From assembly GCA_009741485.1 (NCBI GenBank), contig CM019215.1, positions 82,827,564 through 82,891,563 on the forward strand: a stretch of 64,000 nucleotides of DNA, in the 5' to 3' direction. The stretch is from Malurus cyaneus samueli. Taxonomy: Eukaryota; Chordata; Aves; Passeriformes; Maluridae. The notes under the pieces were generated by a model. That model saw only the letters and a program-made list of their open reading frames with translations, had not been told where the DNA came from and made no database searches. Both the position numbers and the translations under genes were made by a program. How positions within the stretch are numbered: position 1 is the first letter of the stretch; the number at the start of each line of letters is the position of its first letter. Shown in pieces: positions 11,281 to 24,196 of the stretch.

Positions 11281-13694
11281 CCCATCCTGCTGGAGGGGCT
11301 TGCCCAAAGCATGCCCTTTCTCTCCTTACCTTCCAGTCTTGGCAGAGTGTGAATGCTTATTTTCCAACTCTAACACATAAGAAGCTCTTAAGAAATGTTC
11401 CTTCCTCAGTCATTGCTGCTAGCACTGTAGCAGAAGATTAAAATGCAATAGGACAAAACTACAGAAAACTATTTCTCTAGGGAACAGGGCAAATGTTGTT
11501 TCTACAACACAGAAGCAATAGAGAGCCGTCTATAACCAAAGCTTGAAGCCAAAGCTGCTTTTAGGTCTGAGATAATCACCAAAGTATTTAGCAGAACAGA
11601 ATGCTGTGTTTCATGGCATGCTCTCTGCCTGAAAGCTGTTACTTAATGCACTGGGGTGACAGTAAAAGAAAAGGCATGTTCCTAAGGATTTGGACAGCCC
11701 AATTGTACCCTGCAAAGTTAAGACATGGTTGTGTACTCTGAAAGCTGAAGAAAATGTGGACTTAAGCTTATTGATAAACAAATAGGAAGTTAATTTGCTC
11801 TACTTTACCTTTAGAGCTAAAAAAATCAAACTAAGCTCTTGCTGGTTTCAGAGACATTATTAATAGTACACATTCTGAAAATAACATTCTGTGCTCTGAT
11901 TTCTGTTGCATTCTCCAGTTCCAAATATAACTGAAGGAGTATTTTGGTATTTTGACAGAACCTAGAGATTCTGTTGGTGATGTAGGAACTGGAAGAGATG
12001 GGTTATTCTTCTGTAGGTGCACGATGTCTCAGGATTATCAGGAATTGAAAGTAGTTACGAGTCCTTGGTGAGACACTCGCTGAACTCTCCATGACCAAGA
12101 TGCTGTTACTGCTCATCCACAGTCTGATTTCCCAGGACTCTGAATTGCCTCAGCAATACTATATATTAGGGTGCTGTTTTGCCAAAAAAATTGACATAGG
12201 CACTCTCTTCAGGGAGCATGTGCATGTATGGAGTTGGGAACAAGACCCAGCTCCTTTGTTTGCTCCCACATCAGGAGTGTGCTTCCATCTGGAGAGGGCA
12301 AGTGTAGTCACTGATACAGCTGTGCCCTGATGGATTGGTCATAGGGGTTGTTCTCAATGTTTGCTTGATCCCTTTTCTCACTGACTGCAGTCTCTGGGAC
12401 CATGCTCCAGGGAGTTTGGCCTAAGAATCCATTCTTTAGAGCCTGGCTAAATGGATGAGGGATAAAAAAATGAAGTGTCAGTTCTTCTCTTGTTGGTGCA
12501 GTCTTCTTGCTCTGAAGGTATTGTAGCTGAATTAGAAGCAAATAAAGGATTCAGAAGTTGGAATTTACAGCTGGTGATTAGCTCAGGAAAACCATGAACC
12601 TTTTCTGTTTTCTTAGACCTACTTTGCTTACCAGGAATAGTGAATAGAACAGCTTTTTAGGAGCAACATTCCAAGTAAAACCCAAGCCTTTGGATTTCAG
12701 CTTGTTGATGTTCACTCAGGTTATTTTTTCTCATGTGGGAATTTGCTTGTTATTTTGTGTTAATCTGTGAAGTTATGCACAAACTCCCTTGAACTACAGG
12801 GTTTTTTCTCATAATCAAGAAGGATTATAGCTGTATTTATATCTGCCCCTCACCAGGAGGTGCTGGATATTCACACAAAATGGGTATAGTTGGGTGTGTC
12901 TACTTGGGACACGATGAGCCTGTGTGAGGCCCTGGGCACAGGCACGCATAGAAGAGTCAGGTGGGGGTCTCTGGGATCACTGACACAAAAGAGGAAAATT
13001 TGAAGATCAGAATGCTCCACCTTTCTACTTTATCCTCCCTCTCCTGTAAGAGGACATTGCAGAAATTGGGTTTCCTTCTGTGATCTCAGCACACCCAAAG
13101 GATTCTCAAGAAGATTCCCTTGCCATAGTGCACAGGACAGTAGCATTTACATTTCATGCACTTTGAGAAAAGCATGCTCCTCAGCATGTTTGAAATTTGC
13201 AGGTCTGACCACCTAAGCTACCTAAGCCAGGATTTCCTCACAGCTATGAGGATGGCTGTAGCTGCTCTTTTGTTGGGCAAACAGTGGCTGGTGAGCCAGG
13301 GCATTTGTTCCAGGGTTTCTATGGGCGTCCTTGATGTAAGAAGCTGAGATGAGCATCCCAGCCATGGCCTGGAGGTGCAGATGGCATCACTGAAGGGTGC
13401 TCTGGGGTCTGTCAGATCTTAGCTTAATTCTTGTTTCTGCTTGAGGGGATCTGGATGTGCTTCCCATGAAGGTGTATTTGAGCCATGAGCAGGCTGCACA
13501 CGGAGTCCCAGGCCCAGCCTTTCCCACCAGGGAAGCTGTTTTGCTTTGTTGGTAATAACTCTTCACCAGACTGGAGAAGGTGAAGTCTAGAGGTCAGAGC
13601 ATTTTTGTGGGAATACGGAGATCTGCATCATTCATCCCAAGGGGAGGCTTTGTGTGTGGCCTGTGACACTATCACTCACTTTCCTTCTGGCACA
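11281..13694. other. Intergenic, nothing distinctive
   Basis: No repeat or gene recognised. A minus-strand donor-like site (AAG|GTAAGG) occurs near 11,330 without a convincing upstream acceptor. Confidence 0.5.
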
Positions 13695-13795
13695 CTGGCT
13701 ATTTATGCAGGTTCAAATTACTGCAGGCAGAGGAAGGATCTGAACCAGGGTCTCCCAGGTCTCCTAAGGAGTGCTTTAACCTTTCAGCCCCTGGG
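13695..13795 (-). repeat. tRNA-derived SINE remnant (MIR/CORE-like), minus strand
   Basis: On the minus strand the sequence reads like the 5' part of an old tRNA-derived SINE: a 'gagacctgggagaccctggttcagatcc' style head, given here only as a pattern, with a pol III B-box-like word GGTTCAGATCC (plus positions 13,736-13,746). A further TTTGAACCTGCA-like word lies just beyond. It is degraded and its exact family cannot be set by eye; a palindromic amniote repeat is an alternative. Confidence 0.4.
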
Positions 13796-14887
13796 GTGAG
13801 TTGGTGAGGGGGCAGCACCTTCCCTGGCTGTGTTTTCTGTGGGCACCAATCCACGTCACGTATGGAATGGGCAAATCTCTGTGTGCTTGGTGTGAATTTG
13901 GGGAAAGGGTGTTGCTCTGGCTGCAATGCCGCCTTTCCTGGAGTGAGGGAATTTTCTGGCCACCTCTGCTGCAAGCGAAAGGGGAGGCTCCAGGCGATCC
14001 CATACCATAACGAACCTAAATCCCGGGATTATCTTCGTCTGACCCTGGTTTCCCTGGAGCCATTGCATAAGGATGATAGCTATGTCATATATGGGCCAGG
14101 CGAAGAGCTCATGAGGCAGCACAGCAGGAAGCAGAACTAGAAATGGTACAGTTATGTTTTTCCCTCCTGATGGCAAAGGAGAGGTGCATTGGCCGAGGTC
14201 TGGCAGAAACAAATGTTGGTGTTGGGGCTCTTGCACCCCTGCAGGGTCTGGCGCTGGCTGAGCCATCTCTACTGAAGTCTGGCGAGGGGCAGTGCAAGGG
14301 AAGAGACTGAAAGGGAGGGATTTTAGCACCTGTGGGTTTGTGAGCCTCTGCAGCAGAGAGTTAATGTGGGATATGCCAGGAAATCATGGCATAACGCTGA
14401 TGCTTTGGATTCAGTGAATTTTGGTTGAAGGAGTTATGCAAACACAGTTATAATCAGAGCTCTGCTGTTGCAATCTATAGGAGACCAAATTTGGCAGGGA
14501 AGTCCTGAGTGTACCCAGTCATGGAAATGTCCTTTCTGAGTCAAAGGTCTTTGTGGGTTTTCCTCAGGAGTGGACTGTGCAACAAGATAGGTAAGCAGTC
14601 GCTCACCACATCCATCCCAGTGTGAGTAATCATCTCCATGAGTGACCACGAGCATGTACAAAGGTTATGAAAACTGGAGTACAGCATCCACTCTGTTCTC
14701 ACGTATGGAAATCCTCAGGAAAGGCAATGGGAGACCTGTGCCAAAGACTGAATTAGTACCCAAGCATTTGGCTCTTACAGCCTGTTTCTTATTTGCACTA
14801 ATATTCTTTTCCATAGTTGTGCTACATCAAAAGAAGCTGGGACCCAACTTACCCTGCATATGGTTGATCTATGGGTATCATTCATAA
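13796..14887. other. Intergenic, nothing distinctive
   Basis: Overlapping ORFs on both strands at 13,801-14,329 are mutually exclusive and unrecognised. No repeat or exon-like structure stands out. Confidence 0.45.
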
Positions 14888-14924
14888 AATATATATTAAA
14901 TATATAAATATATATATATATATA
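14888..14924. repeat. TA-rich microsatellite
   Basis: Imperfect AT/TATAAA repeats lead into a pure (TA)8 run at 14,909-14,924. Confidence 0.9.
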
Positions 14925-15785
14925 GTGTAAGATAAAATAGGCATAGCATAAATAGGGATCTGTTCCTTTACAGTTTTGGGGCTTTTTTCATAGATTTAGT
15001 TAAGAAGACAGGAAAAAGAATACTCCTTCAGGGAAATAAGAAATAATTTTAAGGGCACTGGAGCTTTCTCAAAACATCCAAATATGAGTCAGCTTAGAAA
15101 CTCAAAATTAAGATTCTGTTTGAAGGCGAGAGGGTGAGATTCAAAGCAGGAATGCACAAGACAGTATGCATAAGAGCTAATTCTGCAGGGACATAAATGT
15201 GTCCTGCCTGGAAATTTGTGGACAGCAGACAAGCTCCATTCAGTGCATAGACACCACACTTTTCATTAAAAGCTCCCCAGGGAAACTGGGAGAGGATGTG
15301 GGTGGAGGATTTAGGCAGAGTTACTGAATCCCTGACCCCATTGCTGTCAGGGGGCGAGACTGAACTCTGGAAACTCCTGCAGAACCAAATGAACCATTTG
15401 TCTTCCTCTGCCCATATCCCACCCCTGAGAGAGCAGGCACCTGCTCTGACAAGGCTGACTAAGGCTGTGCTGTCGTTTGCAGAACAGCATGGCCAGAGGA
15501 GCAAGGTCCTGGAAGGCACAGCCTTCTGGCTAGTTGGGAATGGCAAAGGAGAAGCCCAGGCACTGGAGGAGGAGGTCGAGGGACACAAGGCAGAAAGCCC
15601 AGCAGGGGCTAAGGGCATGCAGGCTACAGGAGGCAAAGGCTGAAACCCAGGGAGAGGAGGCAGTGACAGGGCTAAGGAGTGGCAGATGAGAAGGGCTGGC
15701 CCTGCAGAGCCTCCCTCCAGTCCCTGCTCCAGGGCCCATCTGGATATTGTTAGGCCCCCTGCCCACCCACCCACCATGCCTGGAA
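14925..15785. other. Intergenic with long chance ORF
   Basis: The longest open frame of the window (232 codons, minus 15,094-15,792) lies here. Its translation is dominated by P, S, L and A in its first half, as expected from the antisense of a GGAG/CAGG-rich stretch, and shows no domain. The plus strand is also open at 15,296-15,643. I do not call a gene. Confidence 0.45.
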
Positions 15786-16400
15786 CGTGCAAGTACCTTA
15801 TCTTTCATTTCTTGTAATGCAGAACACCAACTTCTTTTTATGGTTCTTGGCACAGTTTATGACCTTTTTACAACTCCTTCCCTGTCAGGATACAGGCCAT
15901 AAAGATATTTTAAATGGCTTCTCTCGGTGGTGATCTATTAGTTGGAATAAAGGCTCCATATGCAAAATATGAACCCATAACCACTGTAAGCTAGCTCTGT
16001 ACCTTCACATCGCTCAAATCCTGCTTACAGAGCCACTTGTGCTTTGAAGCTATGAGAAAATAGCCAGCAAATAATTAAGTAGAAGGACTGTTGAGCATAA
16101 TTTATGTAACCTTTCACATTTTCAAACTGCAATTACCTGTGTAGGGACTGAATGAATAGTGGGTTTTCAGTTCAGTTGCTGAACAGAATTATCAGAGGAA
16201 AAACATTTGGTTAAAACCAAAGCAGAATTTTTCAGATTTTCTTGAAATGCAAGACAGGAATTATTTATTTTCTGTTTCAAATTACTTAATCCTTTTAAAA
16301 TGCTTTAGAAGCTGCAGATTGCCTGTGAAGTGAAAAACGTCATTTCAGAGTGAAAAGTCAACGGTGTCACTTCAGTCTACAAACAGAGAAGTTTGGCTTC
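15786..16400. promoter_or_regulatory. Enhancer-like AT-rich block
   Basis: The block holds words typical of developmental enhancers: a POU-like ATGCAAAAT near 15,960, a homeodomain-like AATAATTAAG near 16,070, and the 16-bp palindrome TTTGGTTAAAACCAAA at 16,206-16,221. There is no gene and no repeat family. Conservation is inferred from its look only. Confidence 0.2.
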
Positions 16401-18479
16401 CAAACTAACTGCTTTATAAGACTAACAGGGCAAACTCCTTTAACAATTTAAAATCTTCCCATAAGCACTTTTTTTTTTTCCGCAGAAATATATTTTTTTA
16501 CACAATCTGTCGTTTGGAAGAAGAAAGAAAAGACCAAAAATAGAGCACTGTGTTTGCTGCTGTAATTACTCTGACCCCACTGCCTCCTTACTGTCTCTCT
16601 ACCCTGCACTATCCCCTCGTTTGCATCCTTTGGGGCTGTGCTGGTCATGCCAGCCTAGAGCACACCCATCACTCCATGGGTACTCCCACCACCAATCCCT
16701 GAGCCAAGAGCTGCTTTCCCACCAGATGCTGGCATGGAGCACCGTGAGTGGAGAGGTTGCACCCCTGTTCTGGAGAGGAAAAGCTCTCCTATGATATGTA
16801 AGGAGCGCATGAATAAACTAAACAAGCTGCAAGACTTTGTACATTCACCTGGATAACTTAATCAAGGTGCAAGGAACATAAGCTTCTTTATTGTTTTTTT
16901 TTAATGAATCCATACTGGTTTCTGAACTGTCAGAAGGAGAAAAGTGGCCAGACTTGGAGCCTTTTGGACAGCCCAGCATACCATTGGTATTCTTAATCTC
17001 TCTGGTTCATCACATTTCTTCACTGCTGCTCACATGCTTGATGTGTTGAGCAGTCTATCAGCTAGCCAGGAGAAGAAAATCAAGAATATAAAAGACAAAA
17101 GGCCTATGGAACAGCCAGGGCAGAAAATAGCTGTTCTTCAACCTTTGCTGGGTCCCCACTGGTGATTTATAGCACTGCCACATTTTGGGGTGAAAGGATT
17201 TCTGCTCCTAACCCTGCTTGTGCCATTCATTCAAGTGCTGTGCAAAGCACACTGCTACAATTCAGGAGTAGAGGATTGCAAACTGGTGTGTGTTTATAGA
17301 TATAGATGTATATATACATATATATACATGGGTGTTTCAAAATCAATTCAAGAGGATTGCTCTGGGTTATCAGTTTAGCATCAGACACTGATATTGTATG
17401 GCAAATACTTGACAAACACTTGAGTGCATGGGCTCTCACGCTCTTCAGTGGCACTACTGAGAAAAGGAGTGACCGTATTGTGGGGTCACAGAGCGTTACT
17501 GCAAACAGTGGTTTGTGTGAGAAGGTGTTTCAGCTGTATCACTGTGGGCTGGGTTCACAGCAGCTAAAATCGCTTACCACTACAGACATTTAAACTCAGT
17601 TTAAATCTGGCACTCAGTTTGTGCCCGATTTCTCCCAGTTCCCTCTAAAATGTATGTGTCTAACAGCACAGCGCTGAAGCTGTCAGCACAATGATTTCTT
17701 TGTGTGCTGAGAAAGGCAGAGATCATAAGACAGAGATCATTGTTGGGATAGCTGTCCATAAAGTGGGCTACAGCAGCCCTGCAGCAGCAGAGAGGTCCCT
17801 GGCAGCTGCATGTGGATTCAGGTCTCTGCCTGAGGGAGCAGAATGGCAGAAGGGAGGGAATACCAGCAACAGGCAACACAAACAGCAAACATGCAGTAAC
17901 ACAGCCAACACAGAGCAGCGATGGGCTCCCGTCCTTTCACACACCCAGGGGTTGTGGCTGTGCAGCAGGACAGAGTGATGAACGCACAGGCACAGCCATT
18001 GCAGCAGACAATCCTAGACAGTAATGATGAACTGCTCCTGTGAACTCATGAAACACCTTTGATTGCTTCATTTTCAAACCCGCAAAGACTCTTCCCATTG
18101 CTAGAGCCCAGCTGATGTTATTGGCAGCCACGCACCCTGTGCTGTGCCTTGGCAGTTCAGTTGGCATTTTGTTGGACTTTGACCGCGTACCTGGGAGATG
18201 AGGAGATGACCAGAGGAGCACGAGTTTGGAATCAGAGATAGCCTATCATGGCACATGAGGTCTCCATCACCTGCCCAGCCTTCCCTTGCAGTGTGCAGGA
18301 CCTTGTGTCGTCATAGCTGGTTTCTCCTGGGAGCCATCTCCTTCCCCTTGGGGAAGCAGTCGGGAGGTTAAAATTTAGAAAGTGGCTTCTCTGCAGCTGA
18401 AAAACGTGCGGTTTTATCCTAACCATGAAATATCTCAAATCTTTGGGATTAGCCCTTTTCTGCTTTCCCGTGTGCCTTC
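16401..18479. other. Intergenic; small TA-rich repeat
   Basis: An imperfect TATATA/ACATAT repeat lies at about 17,294-17,330. ORFs here are short, overlap on both strands (for example 17,601-17,978) and are unrecognised. Confidence 0.5.
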
Positions 18480-18915
18480 AATTAGCCGCATGAAAGCGAA
18501 CCCGCGGCTTTAGGACCGAAAATAGCTGGAGCGAAGTGACGCAGGCTTCGCCTGAGATGAAAGAGCGGCTTCCAGAAGCCTAATTAAAAGCAACTGAGAA
18601 ACCAGTACTTGATACAGCCCCTACTCACCTGAAAAAATAAACGGAGAGCTGCAGCCAGGCTTCGGCGCGGTGTTGTGGGAAAGCGGCTGGAGGGTTTCGC
18701 CTGGGTCACGGGAAGGCCCAGCTCCGCCGGAGCACAAAATCTTTCTGTTTCTGCTGCCCCGAGTCAGGGGGAGGTCAGCCAGCCAGCCGAGGCCACCGCC
18801 GCTCCGGCAGCACTTCTCCATACCCCGGGAGAAGGGACAGCGATGTCTGCCACCGTGGAGACCCCCGGTGCCCCTCTCCCCGCGCTGTGTCCCGGCTGCT
18901 GGTTAAGGGAAAAAC
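18480..18915. promoter_or_regulatory. CpG island, candidate promoter
   Basis: By eye about 31 CpGs occur in about 435 bp, by far the densest cluster in the window and close to unsuppressed frequency for its GC content. GC-box-like and CCGCGG/CCGCCGC words are present, with AGTGACGCAG (AP-1/CRE-like) near 18,535. No TATA box is evident on either strand, as is usual for island promoters. A perfect donor at 18,629|18,628 on the minus strand suggests transcription leftwards. Amniote CpG islands usually mark promoters of coding or lncRNA genes. Alternatives are an orphan island or an island-type enhancer. Confidence 0.55.
18629..18821 (-). other. Candidate minus-strand first exon with consensus donor
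   Basis: Reading the minus strand, a CAG|GTGAGT donor ends the exon at 18,629 (GT at 18,628-18,627). An ATG at 18,821 opens a frame that runs without a stop through the donor (64 codons upstream of it, starting MEKCCRSGGG and ending SPFIFSG); the in-frame stop comes only two codons later, in the would-be intron. The true exon could start further right, up to about 18,950. I recognise no protein, so it may be 5' UTR, a lncRNA exon or a coding start. The downstream exon would lie at lower coordinates; the ORF at 471-821 is in the right orientation but nothing links the two. Confidence 0.3.
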
Positions 18916-21900
18916 CGAGCTTCAGGCAGGTTTTCCTAATTTTCCTGCAGGCTTGTGTTTGCAAGGAACCTTATCAGCTCTGTGAAATGACATACGGATA
19001 TAGCTGTTATTTAGGGAACAGCCAGGCAAGCTGACACATTGCTAAAAAATGCCATTTCTCTTTAAAAATTCATTCTCATTGGGGTCATCCCTGTAAGGCC
19101 CTGCTCTGTCCCTCTGAGACGCCAGTGGTTTTGTAATTGTGTTCCTGAATTCAAAACATTTTTTCTTCCATGAAATATCCCTCTTTCAGCTCATATGCAC
19201 TAAAAATTATAGACTAGGGGATAGTGCAAAATATCTTGCAGGATGGTTTAACCACAACTTTAAAGTACTTCTGTGTTCAAGTTCCATATCCTGGGTGCTT
19301 GGTCTGTCTCCTGATACTGGTAAAGGATCTTGACTGAGAAAAAAAAAACCCTCTACAGAATGTGAGGAAAATTTACAGCACTGAGTTGGCACTCTGGAAC
19401 TAAAACAGCTCAGTTTTCTTTCTGAAAATAAAACTATTTCAAGATACAATTTACTGAAATTAAATTTCAATCGGCAAGACAATCCAGGAAACAAAACACC
19501 TTGAGTAATATATTTGGTTCACTATACATTTTTATCTTGAAAGGGAGAAAAAAAAATACATTTTCAGGATAAGGTGTAAATGATGAAAGAAGTATTTTGT
19601 TTTTACTTATGATCTGAAAAAACAAGTAACTTAACAGTTCCATGTTAATTAGGGTTGCTATATCTGCACTAACATAGGTATGAATCCAAAATTCATACCT
19701 TAAAATAAAGAAGTAAGCAGCTGCTTGTGATATAGTAGTAGGTATCACCCTATGACACAGGCAGAGGATTGAGACACAGTTTGAATAGATTTTAAAAGGT
19801 AAAACTGGAAGTAGCAGAAGAGAAAGACTAAGACAAAACAGCATGTAGTCACATTTATTTGCTGTGGACTTTTCTTGTTCCTAAATGAAGCATTTGGTTT
19901 TGGTCAGAAATGTTCATATTTTTTGCTAATTTTCATCTTGAGGGAAAAGAGAAGCCAGCTGATTCCTACAGCATGCCTGTATGTTTTTCACAGGTAGCCT
20001 GAATTAGGAGCTGAGAAGCTGTCAGGAAGCCCCACTTAGGAGCAGCAGCACGCAGTGAAGAAAAACGGCACTCATAACTTCAACCTGATTTAGAATCTGA
20101 TAAAGTTGATGGAAGTCAATCAGAAGTCATAGCTCAGAGCCCTAAGAAGAGCTCCCACCGCACTGAAAGGGATCATCATGCCCAGAGGAGAGGTTTCTTA
20201 AATTATAGAGCAAGGTGAGACTTAAACCCTTTTAATCTTGTTGCTGTATAAATCAGTTTAGACAAAAACTAAGCAGGCAATCGGCAGATTTTGTGGTAGG
20301 GATTTCCTGTGGTGTTCCTGTAAATACTGCTTGAACTATAAGTTAATGAGAAGGGACCTTTTTCATTGGTATATTCTTGTTCATACCCAGTTCGAAAAGA
20401 TGTGTGTGTGATCTGTGACTATGGTGCCTATTTTGCTACTCTGATGGAGCTGCAAATTCAAAACTGAGAGAAACAGGAAATGTTTCAAAATGACATAAAC
20501 CCCAAAAGCCAAAAAGATCCCCAAACCAAGCAAAAACCAGAAAAGAAGTGTTGAGGGTTTTGAGAAACACTTTGGGAGGAGACTGAGGGTGGAATCAGCA
20601 AACACTGAAAACTCAGTAATAAAATCATAGGTACTTATGTGACCAGGATGGCTGAAGAGACCGAAAAACACAGATAATTAATCCACACCAAAGGAAACAC
20701 AGTCATGTGGAGGCAAAACTTGACAGAAAGCACTGCTGTGTCTTAAGGGACTCTGCGAGGAACACTTTTCCTCAGAAATCATTGGAGTAACATATTCTGC
20801 TTTCTTGAGATTGCTGAAGTGTGAAACATTATCCTGAAAGCTGTTTATTTATGAGCCCTCCGCAAGGCACATGGAATTCTCAAGGACATAATCTCTCCAT
20901 TTCTTGTAAAAATATTTGAAAAGCATTTTAGAGGCCTCACTGCACCTCTCAACCCACCACTACTGATTCCACAGCCGCACTTATGGGACAGAATAATTTT
21001 GGGGCTTCTTTGAAGAGTCACACCGGAGATGAAATTTTTCCCTGCTTTTTTTCTGTGCAGCACTCAACATGAAAAGGGCTCAGCCTGCACAGTGAAGCCT
21101 GAAATTAGCAAAGAGCATTACACTCTCAATTTTAAAGTGTAACTTTTGTACTTATGGGTATCATTTCTGGAAGCATGCCTAGAGAAAAGGTGCAAGTGGT
21201 CCTAAGTAGGATCAGATAGGGCTGAGAAGCAGAAATGTGAAGCAATTGTCCTACAGATTTTTCTTGAGGCAAATACCTTTTCATCTTAGTAATGAAAAAA
21301 GTAGCTACAGACAGGTTTAATTTTGAATTGTTGAATCCAACTTTTAAAGAAAAGTTCTCTAAAAGATATTAATAATTTCAGTTAGTACTCAGATGTGAAA
21401 TAAGGTTTATGTTTAAATGTGAATAAATTAATTGGCTTTTTTTTCTAAAATATTAGGATGTTTAAATGATCAAAATTATTATATTCCTCAGCTGGAATTT
21501 TTAAAATTATTTTTACTCTTGACATGAAGAAAAACCTGCCTTGTCGCTGCTCTGTTCTTTATATCAATGTCTAAGTTACAAGGGAGGGGTTGCTTGTGGG
21601 AGAGATGAGGTCTGAAAAGGAACTTTTGTGTAAAACAGAGAGCGAGGAATAAATGGATATATGATGAGGCACATATTTTAAAGGCAAAGATTTTTAGGAA
21701 GACAAAATTGCCAGCAGTTCTGTAAGGCAGGCATTAATAGTAGCCTCAATATTTTAAAATATGTGTGAAGATTCAGGTAAGGAAGGAAGTGTATTATCTA
21801 AACTTTCTGAATAGCATTTTAAAAATTTATTATTGCCCAATCTATCATCATTGCTTCAATCTTCTATTAACAAACTTGAAGAACAATATATGCTTTATAG

Positions 21901-23746
21901 AATAGTTGTTGCTTGAGTTTTTACCAATCCTTTGACAGCAGTGCTAGTAGAACCACATAATTTCAGCTGTCAGGTGTTAGTTTTATAAATTTAATTGCCG
22001 TTCTTTAACAGATTTACACTGATTATTTTGGCACGTCAATCCTTCACCCGCTTTTTCTAAAGCTGAATTGTCATTTGCTTATAAAGTGTCACTGTATGTC
22101 TTGAAAAATAAAAAATTAATATGGGAACAAAAGGCCCTATTGAATGTTCCTAACATACTTGTGAAACAAATTTCATATTGACTTCAGCTGTAGTCAACAG
22201 ATTTTTCTGTGAAAAGCACAAGAAAGAGGATCTAAATTGGATCCAGAAAAATAACTTATAACAGGATAAGTCCCCTTAAAACTCTCTGTGAAGAAGCAGA
22301 TGGCTCTGCTGCTCGCTTGGCTTGCTCCACCAGACCTGTGTCCGCCTCACCCAGACCCCAGTGTTCAGAAACATTAAAGCCCATCCATCATGGCAGAGAT
22401 TAACACAAGATCTGAATGCCTAGCTGCTTCTTGAGACTGGAAACTTACAGGACATTCTGCAAATCCCAGTGAAACCATTAACTTCAGATGACCACAGACC
22501 AGGCGTGTCCGCAGGAGCAGAATTTGTGCAAGGATGTCCAGCTGCCCAAGGGATTTCTCTGCCCTGCTGGGGTGTTGGGGGCAGAACCTCTCTCTTGGCT
22601 GCTGTGTGGAAGCTTGCTGAGAAACTGGCAATTCTGAGAGCAGTGGAAAGGGATGGGGGAGAGGTTTGGTGTTAGGAGAACAGGTGACAGGACCTCAAGA
22701 AGGAAGAGGTAGAGCTGAACAGCCCAAAGCATCTAACTGATGTTATTCTTCTGCATTTGGAGGCCACTGGTGCTGTCAGAAGCAAGTGGATCTGCTTCTC
22801 CACTCGGACCTTCACAGCCCCATCAGCTTCCCAGGTGAAACTGGGAAAGAGGGGAATGTGCTGCCCATGCCTCAGTCTACCTAATTTAACACTGGAAGGG
22901 TTACAGGCTGCTGTGTTTCCCAAACTGGTGAAAGATGTTTTCACCACTTGCTTTATTCCTCTCAGCTTGCTCTGGGCAGGAGAAGCCTGCTGGTAGCAGG
23001 AAGATCTTGCACATGATTACATGCTGGGGTGTCAAGATTACCCTCTGTTTTTCTTAGCCTAGTCTTAATTCTCTGAATTAGAGTCCGAAGATGAAGAGAT
23101 TAACTGTTTTTCAACTCACCTCTTACTGCCCTCCTCCCTAGTGTCTTCCCCACTAAGGAAAAACAGGAGAGAAATTTACTCCTCCCAGGAGGTGACTTAT
23201 TCATTACACGCCTCAGCATGGGGGCAAAAGCTGAAGTTAAAATTTAATTTTAATGTCACTAAATTAAGCCACTAAATTATCTTCTTAAAATGTGCGTGGT
23301 AATCCAAGAGGCAAAATCCCTCTCTCTGGGCTAAATTGAGAAAACAATTAGATCTAGATAAAGCCAGCTTTAGCCAGATGACACAGTCCAGAACACACTG
23401 AAAGAAACCTAATCCTCAAAAGCAGAAGCAAGAGAAGATTGTTATAAAAAAAGTGTGTTTTCCAGGTTTCTCTCGTATTTCTGTGGAACCTCCTGCAGCT
23501 GCTGTGTGGAGGTGCGTGAAATGTGGATCAAACCTGGTGCCTGTTCCTCAGGCTGGGAGCTCCTGAGCAAAGCCCTGATGTGCTGAAGGCAGAACTCTAT
23601 GTGGTAGTGTCTCCTAAAAATCAATTCAAGGTCCCTGCTTTCCTGCTGGGGTCAGGATTGAGATTTGATCCCCAGGTGTGGATGTCTTTTGGGCCGTCCA
23701 AAAGCTGAAAACATCAAGTGAGCACTGCGGTGGGAGTAGTGGAGGC
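18916..23746. other. Long gene-free stretch
   Basis: About 4.8 kb, mostly AT-rich, with no recognisable repeat family or gene. A GAG|GTGAGT minus-strand donor-like site lies at about 23,120 without a paired acceptor. The 20,820-21,060 segment looks complex and non-repetitive but has no codon signal. Confidence 0.5.
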
Positions 23747-23764
23747 TTTTTTTTTTTTTTTTTT
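23747..23764. repeat. T18 homopolymer
   Basis: Eighteen consecutive T residues, followed by CCCTCTGC. Confidence 0.95.
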
Positions 23765-24069
23765 CCCTCTGCTAAAACCCTTCATTTATTCACGTTTCCT
23801 GTAGGTTTGCCTGACATTACCCAGTGGAGGAGCTCCCCAGGCCAGTCTGGGAGCGGGGAGTGTTGATCCAGCTGGCCCTGGCGGCCTGAGCAGCCATTCC
23901 CTGCAACAAACCAGCAATTGTTTGGTGGCCCTGGGGGCCCCAGGGACCCTCTGTGCCCCCAAGGCAGGGGGTGGGTGGAGCAGGGCAGGGAGCTCATGTA
24001 GCCCCTGTCTAAAGAAGTCGGTGCCTTCTGTCACACCGCGTCATTGTCCTGCTTCTACTCATTTCTGGT

Positions 24070-24196
24070 CTCTTCTTCTTTTTTTTTTTTTTTCCTTTGG
24101 TTTGTTGGGTTCTTTTTGTTTTTTTTTGTTTTGTTTTTGTTTTTGTTTTTTTTGTTTTGTTTCCTCTGACAACCCTTTTTTCTTTTTCCCTTTGCA
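24070..24196. repeat. T-rich low-complexity tract (TTTTTG-type)
   Basis: Long T runs interrupted by single G or GG give an irregular TTTTG/TTTTTG pattern with some C. The phenylalanine-rich and lysine-rich ORFs across it are artefacts of composition. Confidence 0.9.

Noticed and set aside
15094..15792. Longest ORF in the window, 232 codons on the minus strand
   Set aside because: It is proline/serine/leucine-rich from antisense GGAG/CAGG composition, has no domain or splice context, and the plus strand is open over half of it.
24070..24196. Lysine-rich and phenylalanine-rich ORFs over the T-rich tract
   Set aside because: They are pure artefacts of a low-complexity T-rich sequence.
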